Position numbers and translations under genes: made by a program | The notes under the pieces: generated by a model | What the model saw: only the letters and a program-made list of their open reading frames with translations | Told to the model about the DNA's origin: nothing | Database searches by the model: none | NCBI RefSeq assembly: GCF_027244095.1 | Contig: NC_069659.1 | Coordinates: forward strand, 334,317,250 to 334,381,249 | Source: Hemicordylus capensis | Taxonomy: Eukaryota; Chordata; Lepidosauria; Squamata; Cordylidae | Length of the DNA: 64,000 nt | Direction of reading: 5' to 3' | Shown here: piece after piece, positions 11,500 through 22,560 of the stretch | How positions within the stretch are numbered: position 1 is the first letter of the stretch | How the letters are laid out: every line of letters starts with the position of its first letter

Positions 11500-12291
11500 C
11501 TAGCTGAACCCACACAGAGCATCTGTGTGCTAGCACACTCAGCCTTTGGCTCCCCCTCACCTGCCCATTCACACACACACACACACACACATACACACAC
11601 ACACACCCCTGTGGCCCATTCTTCCCTCTCCCCACTTGCCAGTCGCCCATTCTTCCCTCCCTCCCTTGGTCGGCCATTCCTCCCCTGTTTACTAGATGCC
11701 CGTTCTGCCCTCCCCCCACTCACCGGTCGCCCGTTCCTCCCCCCTACACTTGCCAGTTGCCTGTTTGTCTCTCCGACTCGCCCCGAAGAAGGAGGCTGTG
11801 CCGTCTCATCACCTCTCTTTGTAGGCAGCCCCAGTGCAGTCTGGAGAGGGAGGCTGCACTGCTCTCTCTGCTTCCTGCTTGGCTGGTCTCGTAGGAGTGG
11901 CAGCTGAGCTGTCTGGGCACTCAGCTCCCTCCCCCTGGCTGCTGCTTACTCTCCCCCCTGTCCGCCTGCCAGCCCACCATTTTCTTTCTCAGGCCAGCTG
12001 TCTTGCCAGCCACTGCCCGTGGCTTCCTCCCCCCCCCCACTGCCCTCCCGCCCACCCTTCATCTTTTTTTTGCGGCCGCCCGTCACTTTCTCCCCCTCAC
12101 AGCCGCCACTTTCTCTCTCCTATGCCACTTTCTCTCCACGCACGCCTGCCTGCCTTGCCCTTTGGCCTTATATTTGCCTCTGCTGCTGTTGTTTTCCTCT
12201 CCCCCTGCTAGCCGCTCACTTGCGAACTCTTGCGAGAGCTGCCACACATGGGATTAGCCACAGGTACGTCTTAGCAAATTATATATATAGA
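11500..12291 (-). mobile_element. Non-autonomous Helitron-like element, family A (792 bp)
   Basis: Read on the minus strand it starts TCTATATATATAATTTGC directly after an A. It ends with the hairpin ACACAGA-tgc-TCTGTGT, then GGGTTCAG and CTAG, directly before a T. This matches the Helitron rules: A|TC at the 5' end, CTRR|T at the 3' end, a hairpin about 8-10 nt inside, and no target duplication. The interior holds a CA microsatellite and long pyrimidine-rich stretches on the + strand, with no Rep/helicase. ORFs here are compositional artefacts. Confidence 0.8.
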
Positions 12292-13205
12292 TTGTTTGCC
12301 AGTAATGTTTGTAACATTCTCTCTGAGTGCTGACGGACACTTACTAAATCAGTTGTAACTAGTGAAGGCAGGGCTAACAATTAACTGTTGGTTTCGGTCA
12401 AGCATTAAAGAATTCCCCAGTGGTTTGACAAGCCACACATGCATATAAAGAGGCCAGGCCACCTACATGTTACAAAAAGCTTTGCCAGAAATGTATGTGT
12501 TAAGCTGTTGGCTTGAGTTGTGGTGGGAGTTGCGGGGATGGATTTCCCTGGCAGCTGAAGAATACCATCTCAAGGAAAAGCACATCTAAAGCCTGCAGGG
12601 AGAAAAACAGGGGAGTGTTGTAAGATTTGCCAAAGATCAAATTCTCATGGTGACGGGGAAGCAAGATTATTTTTTGGATCTCTGTGGCTTGCAATGAGAT
12701 ACAGTACAGTTTCCTGACATTAGATAACTCTGCTTGTTTGCTCTGATGCTCTTGAGGTGATCCATTAATGGGGCAAGGAACGGCACCGAGGCTGCATAGC
12801 AATAATGCAGATATGTTTTTCTTCATTTGGTTCCGTAATACCTCAGATGAGATGTTTTTGTAAACACCAATTAAGTTTAGCTCTTGTGTTGAAATGTCTT
12901 AAGTACAAGAGAGCAAGGACAGAGCGGGGCTGGTCTCTGTATTTATTTAGGTCCTTCAGCAAGGATCGACACATGAACAAAGTCAGAGCTGGGATCAGTG
13001 TGTGGCACCCTTGAATAAATGCACACTACTGACACCTGTACTACCACTTTGCTGCCTTAAACCCCTTCCTCCTTCCTGGTGCTCCTCCCAGTGGCATCTT
13101 AGCCTGCAAGCACCACTTTAATTCCCTCACGTTGCACCAGCCTACAACATACCATCTCTGAGATGCCACAGCTGCTTGTCATCACTGCCCAGGAAGTCTA
13201 CCAGG
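12292..13205. other. Intergenic, no gene recognised
   Basis: No coding region or classifiable repeat that I can support. Confidence 0.4.
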
Positions 13206-13686
13206 AGGCTTTACACACAGGGCTTCTGTTCCTAATCTCATTTAGACGAGAGTGTGTGCATTCACACACCAGCCAAACTTACCCTGAAGTCCCTTCGAGA
13301 TTCTTGGACCCACTCCACACACAAATCGGGCGTTGTGACGCAATTTCTAGCTCATCTCAACGTATTTATTTCCTGATTTTTAAAATGCTGGTTTTAGGCT
13401 ACTTTTTCTGAAAATGCCGGAGCAAATGGGAGAGGCACTGATGTAGAATCATTAGCCTCATAAGAGGGATGCTCTCTTTAGAAATGCAGATATCGCTCTT
13501 TAGGAAGCTCTCTATCTCCCCCACATTGGCTAGGAGGAAAACACGGACGCATGCCCTGTGAACTTATTTCAAAACAAAACCCGAGAGCAGAGGGGAGGGG
13601 CTGCTTCCCTCAGTGCCTCGAGTGTAGTTTGAAGTGGCTTCGCTCAACATTTACCCCGAAGCATGAAGCCATGTGCGAGTAACTCC
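13206..13686. repeat. Dispersed MITE-like repeat (copy 1)
   Basis: The left part has 'acacacagggcttctg', then 'acttaccctgaagtccct' and 'cactccacacacaaat'. It matches 36106-36225 in order, and the right end ('gaagccatgtgcgagtaactccctgg') resembles 38880-38905. It is probably a decayed non-autonomous DNA element. The family is not recognised. Confidence 0.45.
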
Positions 13687-14239
13687 CTGGTGGACCTCTC
13701 TGTGTGGTGGGGCCCTGGAGGGCTTACCGGGGGGGTGGTATTGAGCAGCATCAGTGCTACTCTTAGCAGCACCTTGCAGAGAGTGCCATCTGATGTCGGC
13801 TACAATGCATCAGCCCCCACAATGTAGCTGTCGCTCTGGAATGATGCTTACATCAGGAAGTAGCCCATTAAGGGGAAAACAAAATGGCACCTCCAGCCAA
13901 GTCAATGCTGAGAGCAGCGCCATTGTTATTGTGGTTGCTGCAGCCTCCCTTGCCACTTCTCCATAAGAGAGTTGGATGCCCACCACCTTAGGAGGAAGGC
14001 CATTGGCAGACGATTTGTCCAGGGCCCACACACAAACCTGGAACTGGCCACATGGCTCCACGGGTGCAGGGCCCAGTTTTAAAGCAGCAGATGAATCAGG
14101 GATGGTGGGGAGGCCCCAACGTTTGTGCAGCCAGCCACCACATCCCAGACCGCCCACTCTGTTGTGCTAAGGCCCTCATAGCAACGTGGTGAGGGGTGTT
14201 TTGAAAGATTTGCACGTTTCCTACAATTTTATTTATTTA

Positions 14240-15085
14240 CAAGTGAATTTTGGCCCGTTGAATAATGGGCGCTAGTAACGGCGCTCCTGGCCCCCCGCCG
14301 CCATTCCCCCTCCCTCCGCTGTCCGCCCACCCCCACCTTTAAGGGCCAAATCGGCCCAGGCACTTGCCCCCGCCAGGCTGGGGAGACGGAGGCCGGGACC
14401 GGGGGTGGAACGGAGGCCATGTAACTTTTTTAAAAAATGCTCCCGCGGCCGACGCCGCCGACCGCCCACCCTCCCTGCCAGCTGCCGAGTCCCCCTTACC
14501 CTGGCCGACTGCTGACGGCCGAAGACAGCCCTTAATTTAAGAGGCAGAGAGGAGCTCGCAAGCAGAGCTCCTCACTGTGCAAAGCCTCTTACCGAACTGC
14601 CGCTTTGGGCGCAAGGGACGCAAGCACCCAAAGCGGCAGTTCGGCAAGAGGCTTTGCACAGAGAGGAGCTCTGCTTGCGAGCTCCTCTCTGCCTCTTAAA
14701 TTAAGGGCTGTCTTCGGCCGTCAGCAGTCGGCCAGGGTAAGGGGGACTCGGCAGCTGGCAGGGAGGGTGGGCGGTCAGCGGCGGCGGCCGCGGGAGCATT
14801 TTTTTAAAAAGTTACATGGCCTCCGCTCCCCCTCGGCCTCTGTCTATTTTGGCCGAGGCGGCGGCTCTGCCGCCGCCTCAGTCACTTTCCCCCGCCGCCG
14901 CTTCTCCGGCTTCTTCGGGGCGGCCGCTTCTGGCCACCCAAGATGGCTGCCGGGTGCCGGCGATCGTGTCTCCCTTGCCCTGTTCTGGGCATGCGCTTCG
15001 CGCATGCCCAGAACAGGGCAGGGAGGCACAGACACACGCTTGGTGTCCGTCCACGGACGGACACCAAGCATTTTATTAGAGAAGA
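14240..15085 (-). mobile_element. Palindrome-rich Helitron-like element, family B (846 bp)
   Basis: On the minus strand it starts TCTTCTCTAATAAAATGC after an A. It ends with the hairpin GCCC..TT..AA..GGGC, then CAAAATTCA and CTTG (one base from CTAG) before a T. It matches the element at 59888-60785 along its length but in the opposite orientation. Three internal palindromes are present: about 15038-15069, about 14979-15018, and a very long one at 14411-14825 with arms of about 207 bp centred near 14618. It is GC-rich, has no Rep/helicase, and its ORFs are arm artefacts. Confidence 0.78.
14411..14825. repeat. Long inverted repeat inside the family B Helitron
   Basis: The arms 14411-14617 and 14619-14825 are nearly perfect reverse complements. 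They run from 'cggaggccatgtaac' to its mirror 'gttacatggcctccg'. RNA or single-stranded DNA from here would form one very long hairpin. Confidence 0.9.
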
Positions 15086-15267
15086 TTGTATCTCACAGAT
15101 TCCTAAGCTGCCTTTCTGTGGTTTGCAAAGAAAACAATTTAAAATAATTTAAAACAATTTAAATTGTTTGCAAAGAAAACAATTTAAAATACAGCAATTT
15201 AAAATAATCCCAATAAAATCCCAAATCAGCAGCAACAACAAACAGCAGCAGCAAAGTAACCATAGCA

Positions 15268-15633
15268 GGGGTTCTCAACCTTAGGTCCCCAAACAAGGGT
15301 GCAGAGGGAAAGCATCAGAAGCAACTCCTCTCTTAATTTTGGGACAGGTGTAGAAAAACACTTTGTGGGGAGGATAGAGATTTTTAGGTTTGGCAAAGGG
15401 AGTTCAGTAAAATGAAGGGGGGAGGTCTCCTCAAATGCCTAAGGGGGGATCTGCACCCTTACCCCCAGATTTTGTTGGACTACAAGTCTCATCATCCCCA
15501 GCCACAAGAGCCCAATGGTCAACAATATAATATCACAAATAAAATAAGATAAAACAAAAGGCCATAGCAGTTGGGAATGGTGGGGATTTTAGGCCAACAG
15601 AATCTGGAGATCTAAGGTTGAGAACCCCTCAAC
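15268..15633. mobile_element. hAT-type palindromic MITE with internal spacer
   Basis: It begins 'caggggttctcaacctta' and ends 'taaggttgagaacccct', the terminal inverted repeat of the compact copy at 19995-20129. The inner arms ('gttggactacaagtctcatcatccccagcc' and a diverged mirror) are separated by unrelated sequence. Confidence 0.7.
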
Positions 15634-16261
15634 CATAGTAGCGAGCAGCCACACACACCAACTGAGAAAGGTTTCACCTGCTTGAAGAATGCCAGGAACG
15701 TCAAATGCTTCGAAAGGGTACTTCAAAGTTCTGAAACAGCAACCGGGAACTCCCCTGCTTCTTGTGGAGACCAACCTGGCCTCCGAATATGAAGCAAGGA
15801 GGTTCACTTCTAGTTGGAACAGGCACTCTCTGTTCTGTGCATGGGGTCTGTATCCCGCCTGTGGCAACATAGGCCCAGATTTTGCACCTCAGTTCCGTCG
15901 GCAGTCAGATTCCCGCCTCGGGTGCTGCTTTGTTTGTTTTTGCAAGAAAGGGTCTTGAAAAATAAATGAATGGATGTTCCGACTTCCTATCTCCAGAGAT
16001 AGTTGACACCATTGCCTTTGATTTATGAAGCTGTGCATTCCTAATTAAATATTAATGGAGTAATGGTTGCCCTCAAGGCCCACTTATTAAGCTGAACTCT
16101 GGTCAACCAATTAGGGCAAGAAAATCTGAAGCAATCTATTGTGTCAACCTCTAGGTTGTGTGTTTCTTTGGTTTGCTGATCACCTAATATAAAGCAGAAG
16201 GTGAAAGTCAAGAGGATAGCAGTCGTATACTTAATACAAAGGTATCCCAAGGAGAGCACAC

Positions 16262-16482
16262 ATTTTATTTTTTACATTTATATCCCACTCTTTCCCCAAG
16301 GTGACCAGGAAGGCATACTTGGTTATTTTTATTTGCACAACAACGCTGTGACGTAGGTTAGGCTGAGAGTTGAGTGACTGGCCCAGAATCACCCAGTGAA
16401 TTTCCTGGCTGAATGGGGATTTGAACTCAGGTCTCCCCAGTCCTAGTCCAACATTCTAACCACTACACTACACTGGCTCATT
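16262..16482 (-). mobile_element. MIR/CORE-like tRNA SINE
   Basis: The minus strand reads 'gtgtagtggttagaatgttgg' (tRNA A-box region), 'gagttcaaatccccattc' (B box), then a core with 'gtgattctgggccagtcac' and 'gttgttgtgc'. It ends 'gtgggatataaatgtaaaa'. A second, truncated copy lies at 20232-20393. Confidence 0.75.
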
Positions 16483-17231
16483 TTAAATGGTGAAGTTTTA
16501 AATGGTGATGTTTGTTTATTTGTTTTATGTACAATCCTGAGGACTAGAAACATATTAAAATAGATCTGAGGGTATTGTCTCAAAAGCCTGAAGAAATTTG
16601 ACTTGAGTATTTAGACTGAGTTTTGGTGTGCAGCTGAGTTATTTTTCCCACCTGAACCCAAATCCTATTTTTCCCCCCAGTAGATGTAAATGTTTTACTA
16701 GGTCAACAGTGGCTTCTTCCTAGAAATGTTTGATGTGCATTGTGTGAAATGTTCATACACTGGGGGAAAGAAAACAACAACTGATCAAAACTTGGGAACA
16801 CCTTGAAGCAATATCATGGTGATTACTACATCACTGTGTGTCCTAAAATAAGGCCTGTTTGCCAACCCATTCAGTTCATGGCAGCCTTAGAAAAAAGATT
16901 AGGCCTCCTTGATAATTCCAGTGGGACAATCCCTCCCCAGCCCTCACAATTAATGCCCCCCCCGAGTGTCCCTTTATTATGTGGCATTATATGAACCGGC
17001 AATCGGAGTCTACACATATTCCAAATACTTGTTTAAACTAGTTTTTTGCGTGTATAAGAGTTACCATTTGGATGAACATCCTACCCATGCAATAAAGGGA
17101 CACGCTGAGAGGGCATCGTGACATCACGGAAAATGTCAAGATGGGCATACATTTGGTACGCCCCTCTTTTAATTGTGCAGACCAGGGAGATATTGTGTGA
17201 ACCAGCCCAATTGTGCCCATCTATTAAGGAA
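16483..17231. other. Intergenic, no gene recognised
   Basis: No supported gene or repeat. Confidence 0.4.
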
Positions 17232-17430
17232 TATGGAGAGGCCAAGGCTCAGCTGTAGAGCACATGATCTGCATGGCGATGGTCCCAGCTTCAGTCCCCA
17301 GGAGTGCCAGTTAAAAATGATCTCAGCTAGAGGGATGGCATCTCCAGGAGAGGCACTGCCGGATAGAGCACACAATCCTAGGCTGAACGGACAGGTGGTC
17401 TGAATCATCAGTATTATAAGATAGCTTCAT
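17232..17430 (+). mobile_element. Diverged tRNA-derived SINE
   Basis: The tRNA-like head 'aaggctcagctgtagagcac' and 'ggtcccagcttcagtcccc' is followed by a diverged tail ending 'ggtctgaatcatcagtattataagatagcttc'. This corresponds to 'ggtctgactcagtataaggcagcttc' in better copies. Confidence 0.55.
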
Positions 17431-17884
17431 GTGTGACATGCAGCTTTTGCACATCATCTTGGATGGAACTAGCACAGGCATGCGGCAAGCTGTATCTTGC
17501 GTAGCTTAACAGATGTAGTCAGCTTGCCTCAGGCTGACACAGATGGAAGTCAAAGTTATCTAGTCTTTTGCCAAGGTTGCCCGAGGCTCCTGAGTAGTTT
17601 AACTTCCACGTTGTACATTTTATGGTTGTCACCTTTTAACCTGGCGAATCGTGGACCTTCCAGCCATTCACCACACCTGTACTGCAAGACAAGCCAATCA
17701 TCAAGGAGTTCATGCCCTCTTTTCACCAGTGCGGTACACACAGGGACTCCAGGAAAACACCAATTCAAACGTTGCTACAATGTTTTCATCCTAAGAAAAT
17801 ATGTCATTTACCTTTTATTTAAAAATTAGGTCAAACTTTGCTGTACCAAGGGAAATGTCTAGGGCTGTGATGTTTAGTCAGACC

Positions 17885-18180
17885 AGAGAACTGCTCTTGT
17901 GGTAGCAAGGATGACTTGTCCCCTTAGTTGAGCAGGGTTTGCCCTGATTGCATAAGAATGGGAGACTAGAAGTGTGAGCACTGTAAGATATTCCCCTCAG
18001 GGGATGGAGCCGCTCTGGGAAGAGCAGAAGGTTCCAAGTTCCCTCCGTGGCTTCTCCAAGATAGGTCTGAGAGAGTTTCCTGCCTGCCACCTTGGAGAAG
18101 CTGCTGCCAGTCTGTGAAGACAATACTGAGCTAGATAGACCAATGGTTAGACTCAGTACATGACAGCTTCCTATGTTCCT
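17885..18180 (+). mobile_element. 5S rRNA/tRNA chimeric SINE, full copy
   Basis: The head 'gagcagggtttgccctgattgcataagaatgggagact' aligns with the internal-promoter region of 5S rRNA (5S: 'aagcagggtcgggcctgg' and 'cttggatgggagacc'). The body 'agaaggttccaagttccctcc' aligns with the B-box region of the tRNA SINE family. The tail 'caatactgagctagatagaccaatgg' is shared with that family. It ends 'cagcttcctatgttcct'. See 55567-55887 for a second full copy. Confidence 0.75.
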
Positions 18181-18514
18181 AACTGGTTAGATCAGGGGTG
18201 TAGCAAAGTTGGAGAGGGCCTTGTGACACAGCCCTCCCACATGGCCATCACCCCACCTTGGCCAGACAATGGTGGTGGGTGGTGCCCACTTGTTAGGACA
18301 GTATTTTTGGCCACCTCAATGGTCACACTTGGCCCTAACTCCACATTGGCCACTCTCCAGTCACGCCGACATGGCCTAAGGATGTCACTGAGTCGGTGTG
18401 CCCACTCGGTGAGGTAGGGCTGCCCCGATGCCAGTGAGAAGCTGAAAGGGGCCACATTTTCTTGCTGGCATTTGGGCAGCTCTGCCTCACTGAGCTGGTG
18501 CAGTATCCAGTGCA

Positions 18515-18735
18515 GGGGTGCAAGAAGCCCCTCCCAGGGAGGGGGTGGCTGGGGAGGCAGCAGGTGGCCTCTGAATACTTGCTGCAGGGGGGCAGCGGAA
18601 GAAGAAGGGGCCTGCCTTCATCTCCTGCTTGTGGGCTTCCCAGGGGCATCTGATGGGCCACTGTGGGAAACACGATGCAGGGCTAGATGGGCCTTGGACC
18701 TGATCCAGTAAGACTGTTTTTTATGTTCTGACATG
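18515..18735 (+). mobile_element. CR1 LINE 3' UTR fragment
   Basis: Matches the 3' end of the CR1 copies at 29071 and 45331, read on their coding strand. The shared order is 'ggtggcctctgaatactt', 'gggcatctgatgggccactg', 'ctagatgggccttggacctgatcca', then 'tatgttct'. Confidence 0.8.
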
Positions 18736-18739
18736 TGCA

Positions 18740-19550
18740 CACATAATCTAAGGCTAAAGAAAGTATGCTTTTTCAGAACTATATTTCTGATTTTTGTGAG
18801 TTAGCCAATCTGTTAAAACACATACAGTCTGAACCAGGCACTCAGAGTTCACATCCTTAATTACACCCGCTCTCCGTACACCTCTCTGTGCAAAATTATG
18901 TGACAATGTCATAATTCTGGACAAGTGCACTTTGAATCAGATAAGTAAATAGCAGCAGACAGGACGTTCATGTGGATCAGTGAGCAAATTGGCTTGGAAC
19001 CCCCCCCCCCCAATAGACCAGAATACTATGCTTTGGACCCATCACACAGAGAAGGTTTTGTGATAACATATGGATTAGCTCAGTCTTCCCAACTGTGCAA
19101 AAACAAAAGGCAATCGGTGATGCATGGAGAAAACTATCCTTAAAAGAGAATCGTCAACAAAGAAACAGGACAGCATGAAAAGACAGCATACAGCCCGCTG
19201 TTGCATCCATAAAGTCATTCTGTCTGTAGCTCTGGTGCACACCGCGAGAAAACATACAATAGGCATACTCGGGGGTTATCCATTAACTCTGACATCTTAG
19301 CAATGCTACATTTCACGTGGGGAAATCTAGGGAGATGGGCAAGAAAATAATGTGGAATTCAGGTTTCTAGAACATAGGGGGATTTGTGCTGGCCTTGACA
19401 ATTTTGTATTTAAAAATCTTCTTGGCTGCTAATGTGATGCTGACTTACTTAGTGAGTCAAACCACTGGCCCACTATTGTCTTCTGTGATTGTTAATTGCT
19501 TAGCAAGTGGTCTTTCCCAATCTTACCATCTACAGTTGTTTACTTGAAGA
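18740..19550. other. Intergenic, no gene recognised
   Basis: Nothing assignable beyond short homopolymers. Confidence 0.4.
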
Positions 19551-19554
19551 TTGC

Positions 19555-19640
19555 CAGTGGTTCATCCAGGAGACCTTCTGCAATGCAAAACAAGTGCTCT
19601 ACCAATGAGCTATAATGCTTCCCCACTCATGATCTGTTGG
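19555..19640 (-). mobile_element. tRNA-derived SINE head fragment
   Basis: The minus strand reads 'tatagctcattggtagagcac' and 'gcagaaggtctcctgg', the A-box and post-B-box parts of the tRNA SINE family. No tail remains. Confidence 0.6.
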
Positions 19641-19789
19641 CACCCAGTGTGAGGAAAGGGGAATTTGAACCTACAACCTGAAGAACACGCAGTGCAGGAA
19701 TTAGCACTAGGAACAATACTACTGTTGTTCCTTTTATGTACACCTAAGCCCCATGTGCACAACCAAGATTTAAAAAAAAAAAAAGTGGC

Positions 19790-19994
19790 AGAAGTGTAAA
19801 ATGTTTTAAAATTTGAATTGTTGTCATGTTTTAACTTCTACTATATCATTTAGTTTGTTTTAACTACTGTTTTCTGTTTAACTAAAAGTTTTCTGTTGTC
19901 ATTTATTTTAACTAATGTTTTAACTTTTTGTTTGTTTTCTTGTTGTAAACCACCCAGAGAAGTGAGTTTTGGGCAGTATAGAAATATGTAAAAT
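19790..19994 (+). repeat. L2 LINE 3' end fragment
   Basis: T-rich 3' UTR ending 'cttgttgtaaaccacccagagaagtgagttttgggcagtatagaaa'. It is parallel to the end of the L2 copy at 63160-63930. A MITE follows immediately. Confidence 0.7.
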
Positions 19995-20129
19995 CAGGGG
20001 TTCTCAACCTTGGGTCCCCAGATGTTTTGGACTTCAACTCCCATAATCCCCAGCCCCAATGGCCTTTGGCTGGGGATTATGGGAGCTGAAGTCCATCAAC
20101 ATCTGGGGACCCAAGGTTGAGAACCCCTG
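19995..20129. mobile_element. hAT-type palindromic MITE (135 bp)
   Basis: The terminal repeats CAGGGGTTCTCAACCTTGGG and their mirror extend into an almost complete palindrome. The flanks 'tgtaaaat' and 'tgttaaat' form an 8-bp target duplication with one mismatch, the hAT length. Confidence 0.88.
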
Positions 20130-20231
20130 TGTTAAATACATATATACATACATACTCTGGCTTGAGGAAGAAGTTGTCTGGGCTAGCTTCTGTTTATGTT
20201 TATTTTGGAATTTTTACAATTTATAATACTT

Positions 20232-20393
20232 GCTGGGAGACTCTGGGCCAGTCACTTCTCTCTCATCCTAGCCTACTTCACAGGGTTGTTGTGAGGAGAA
20301 ACTTAAGTATGTAGTACACTGCTCTGGGCTCTTTGGAGGAAAAGCGGGATATAAAATGTAAATAAAATAAAATAAAATAAAATAAAACAAATA
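20232..20393 (+). mobile_element. MIR/CORE-like SINE, 5'-truncated
   Basis: It carries 'gactctgggccagtcactt', 'cagggttgttgtgagga', 'ggctctttggaggaaaagcggg' and 'atataaaatg', followed by an (AAATA)n tail. Confidence 0.75.
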
Positions 20394-21401
20394 GTTATCA
20401 AACAAGCAAGAGCAGTCACTGTCACCACTGCTTATACCAAGTGATGTATGTTAGCATAATGTTTTGCATTTTTGTACGACATTTTGCTATGGTTTTAATA
20501 AAGTGGATTTAAAGTGGTTTGGTCCAGTGTGTGTTTATTTAGATTTATCTGTGTAATTCAAGACAGGAATCTAACGTGGCAAAAAGCCATCCTTAGATTA
20601 GGGGTTAATATATTTTTAATCTGTGAAGAGATCTTATCCATAATTAACATATCCTGAATCCTAATGAACTAGTCCTTGATAGATGGAGGTTTTTTTTCCT
20701 TTTCCAACCTTGAGTTATTTCAGATTTAGCTGCCATTAAGAGAATGTGCAAAGCTTCTGTTTATTTTATTTGTTTAGCACATTTCTGCCAAGTACTCAAA
20801 GCAGTTTACAATTTAAAACACTAAAAAATAATCACTTAAGAAGACATAAGACAAAACAATAAAAGAGCAAAATTGTCTCAGGCCGCTGGTCATTTGTTGA
20901 AGAGCTGATGGCATGAGCTTCTTGGCTTGACTCTTCTTCTGCCTTTCTCTCAGGGCGCACAGGTCCTTCAGTAACTCCCGGAAAGGTGTGGAAGAGGCTG
21001 TCCCAACTGAATTCACTCAGGCCGGCTGGAAATGAAATTTTGCCAAAGTGACTTTTGAAGAGAACTGAAGGGTACATTCCAAGGGAAAACTGGACATCAA
21101 AGAGAATGGCAAGATGCATTTCTGAGAGAAAACATATGGTTTCTCCATACCCCAGAGGCCCCCTCAGGGCACACAATTTTTTAAATAGATCCTGGGTAGG
21201 TGAGTGGTGAGTATCTCATGTTGACTCTTCAGGCCCTTGTTGCTCTCTCTAGGAGCTGGCCTGACCTGGCCTTCACCTTTCCTATGCAGCTGAAGTCAAG
21301 GTGAAGCATGTGAGAAGCAAGGCGAAGACGATCTGTAGCAACAAGAGCAGGTCTCATGATGATGATGATGATCAACAAAAAGTTCTCCAAGCAGTTTATA
21401 T
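20394..21401. other. Intergenic, possible decayed LINE 3' sequence
   Basis: A stretch at 20765-20880 ('gcacatttctgccaagtactcaaagcagtttaca', then A-rich) resembles the reversed end of L2 copies. Minus-strand ORFs at 20813-21176 have no recognisable domain. No gene is supported. Confidence 0.35.
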
Positions 21402-21773
21402 TAGGGATGTGCATGAACAGTTTGTGCATTCCCTGGGGGTGGGGGGTGTACCTTAAAAAGAGTAGGTATGGAGCTCCTTACCTGCTTACCCTCACACTGC
21501 CCCTTCCCCCTCCTGGGGCTAGGTTTTTCAAGAGATGTATGGGGCTGCAGCGCTTCTTCCTGCAGCCCCAACCGGCATCAGCAAGCACATGGCTGGGGCG
21601 CACACACGCTGGCCATTTGCGTGATCAGCATCTTTACTGGCGAGCAGGTAAGGAGCTCCTTACCTGCTCTTCTAAAGGCACCCTCCCTCCAGTCAAGCCA
21701 GTTCGAATGCCAGCATTCGAGCCGGTTCGTTGCTTCCTTTTGGAAGTGCCAAACTGGCTCGTGCTCATCCCCA
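21402..21773. mobile_element. hAT-type MITE, TAGGGATGTGCA family (copy 1)
   Basis: It starts TAGGGATGTGCATGAAC and ends with a mirrored 'gtgctcatcccca'. The flanks 'gtttatat' and 'gtttacat' form an 8-bp target duplication with one mismatch. Internal 'gagctccttacctgct' occurs twice. Non-coding. Confidence 0.8.
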
Positions 21774-22229
21774 GTTTACATTGCAAGAAGCATTAGAAAA
21801 TTGTTCCCTGCCCCAACATCTAAAAAAGAAAACACAAGGGAGATATTAGCAACTGCCAACAGAGAGACATTATGCTGGGCTGAATAACAACAGTTGCTCT
21901 CTCTGTTGCTAAATATTAAAGGTGCCATCACTTTAAAGTGCCTCTTTGTACCATAAGCACAGGATTGCTTGGACCAGCAAGCAAAACTGATACAGCTGCT
22001 TTTAAATGGGTTTGGCAATATGGAGTTGGCCAATGGTGCCAGGAAGCTCACTTGGCTGGTCTCCATGGGGTCCCCTCTTTTGGCCAGAGCTGTGAATCCC
22101 AGCTTGGCATCCCACCAATCATCAGCTGCAGACCTGCTGTGGGTTCGAGTTGTAAAAGAGCCTCATCCAAAAGGCTGTGTAGTGAATACTGTGTGCATAG
22201 CGAGACAGGTATTCACAAGTTATGTTGAA

Positions 22230-22400
22230 CAGACAGGGGCAGCTGTACCCTTTCCATCTTTTCCCTACATTTGAGAGACCTGTACAAAGGTTCACTTTTA
22301 AAATGAATGCGGGCACAGCCATTTGCACAAAAACATGTGGGTGTGCAGATATCTGAATGTGGGTACCGCATAATGAGGTTGTTCTCATAACCAGCCCTAC
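22230..22400. repeat. Unclassified dispersed repeat (copy 1)
   Basis: Matches 26880-27050 in order. Shared blocks are 'caggtgcagctgt', 'catttgaggggcct', 'taaaaatgaayrcaggca', 'acaaaaraacatgt' and 'aggtatctaaatgc'. Family not recognised. Confidence 0.55.
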
Positions 22401-22560
22401 CTGGGTAAGACACTGCTAGCCCAGGTAGGGCTGGTTGTGAGAAGCACTGGGATCGCTCCCAGTCCCAGTGCTCCTCCCCTGGGTAGCCCAGCTTTCGTAC
22501 CTGGGCTAAAAGTGAGGTAGGAGGACACGCACATGCCTCCAGTCTCCTGGGCTGCAAGCA
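22396..22560. repeat. Local inverted repeats
   Basis: 'aaccagccctacctggg' near 22392 is mirrored by 'cccaggtagggctggtt' near 22420. 'cactgggatcgctcccagtcccagtg' follows. This is a foldback stretch next to the dispersed repeat above. Confidence 0.6.

Noticed and set aside
11443-12333. Overlapping ORFs rich in Pro, Ser and His-Thr repeats
   Set aside because: They translate the CA microsatellite and pyrimidine tracts inside the family A Helitron.
14605-15147. A 180-codon ORF
   Set aside because: It lies in one arm and flank of the Helitron inverted repeat. It is compositional and has no homology I recognise.
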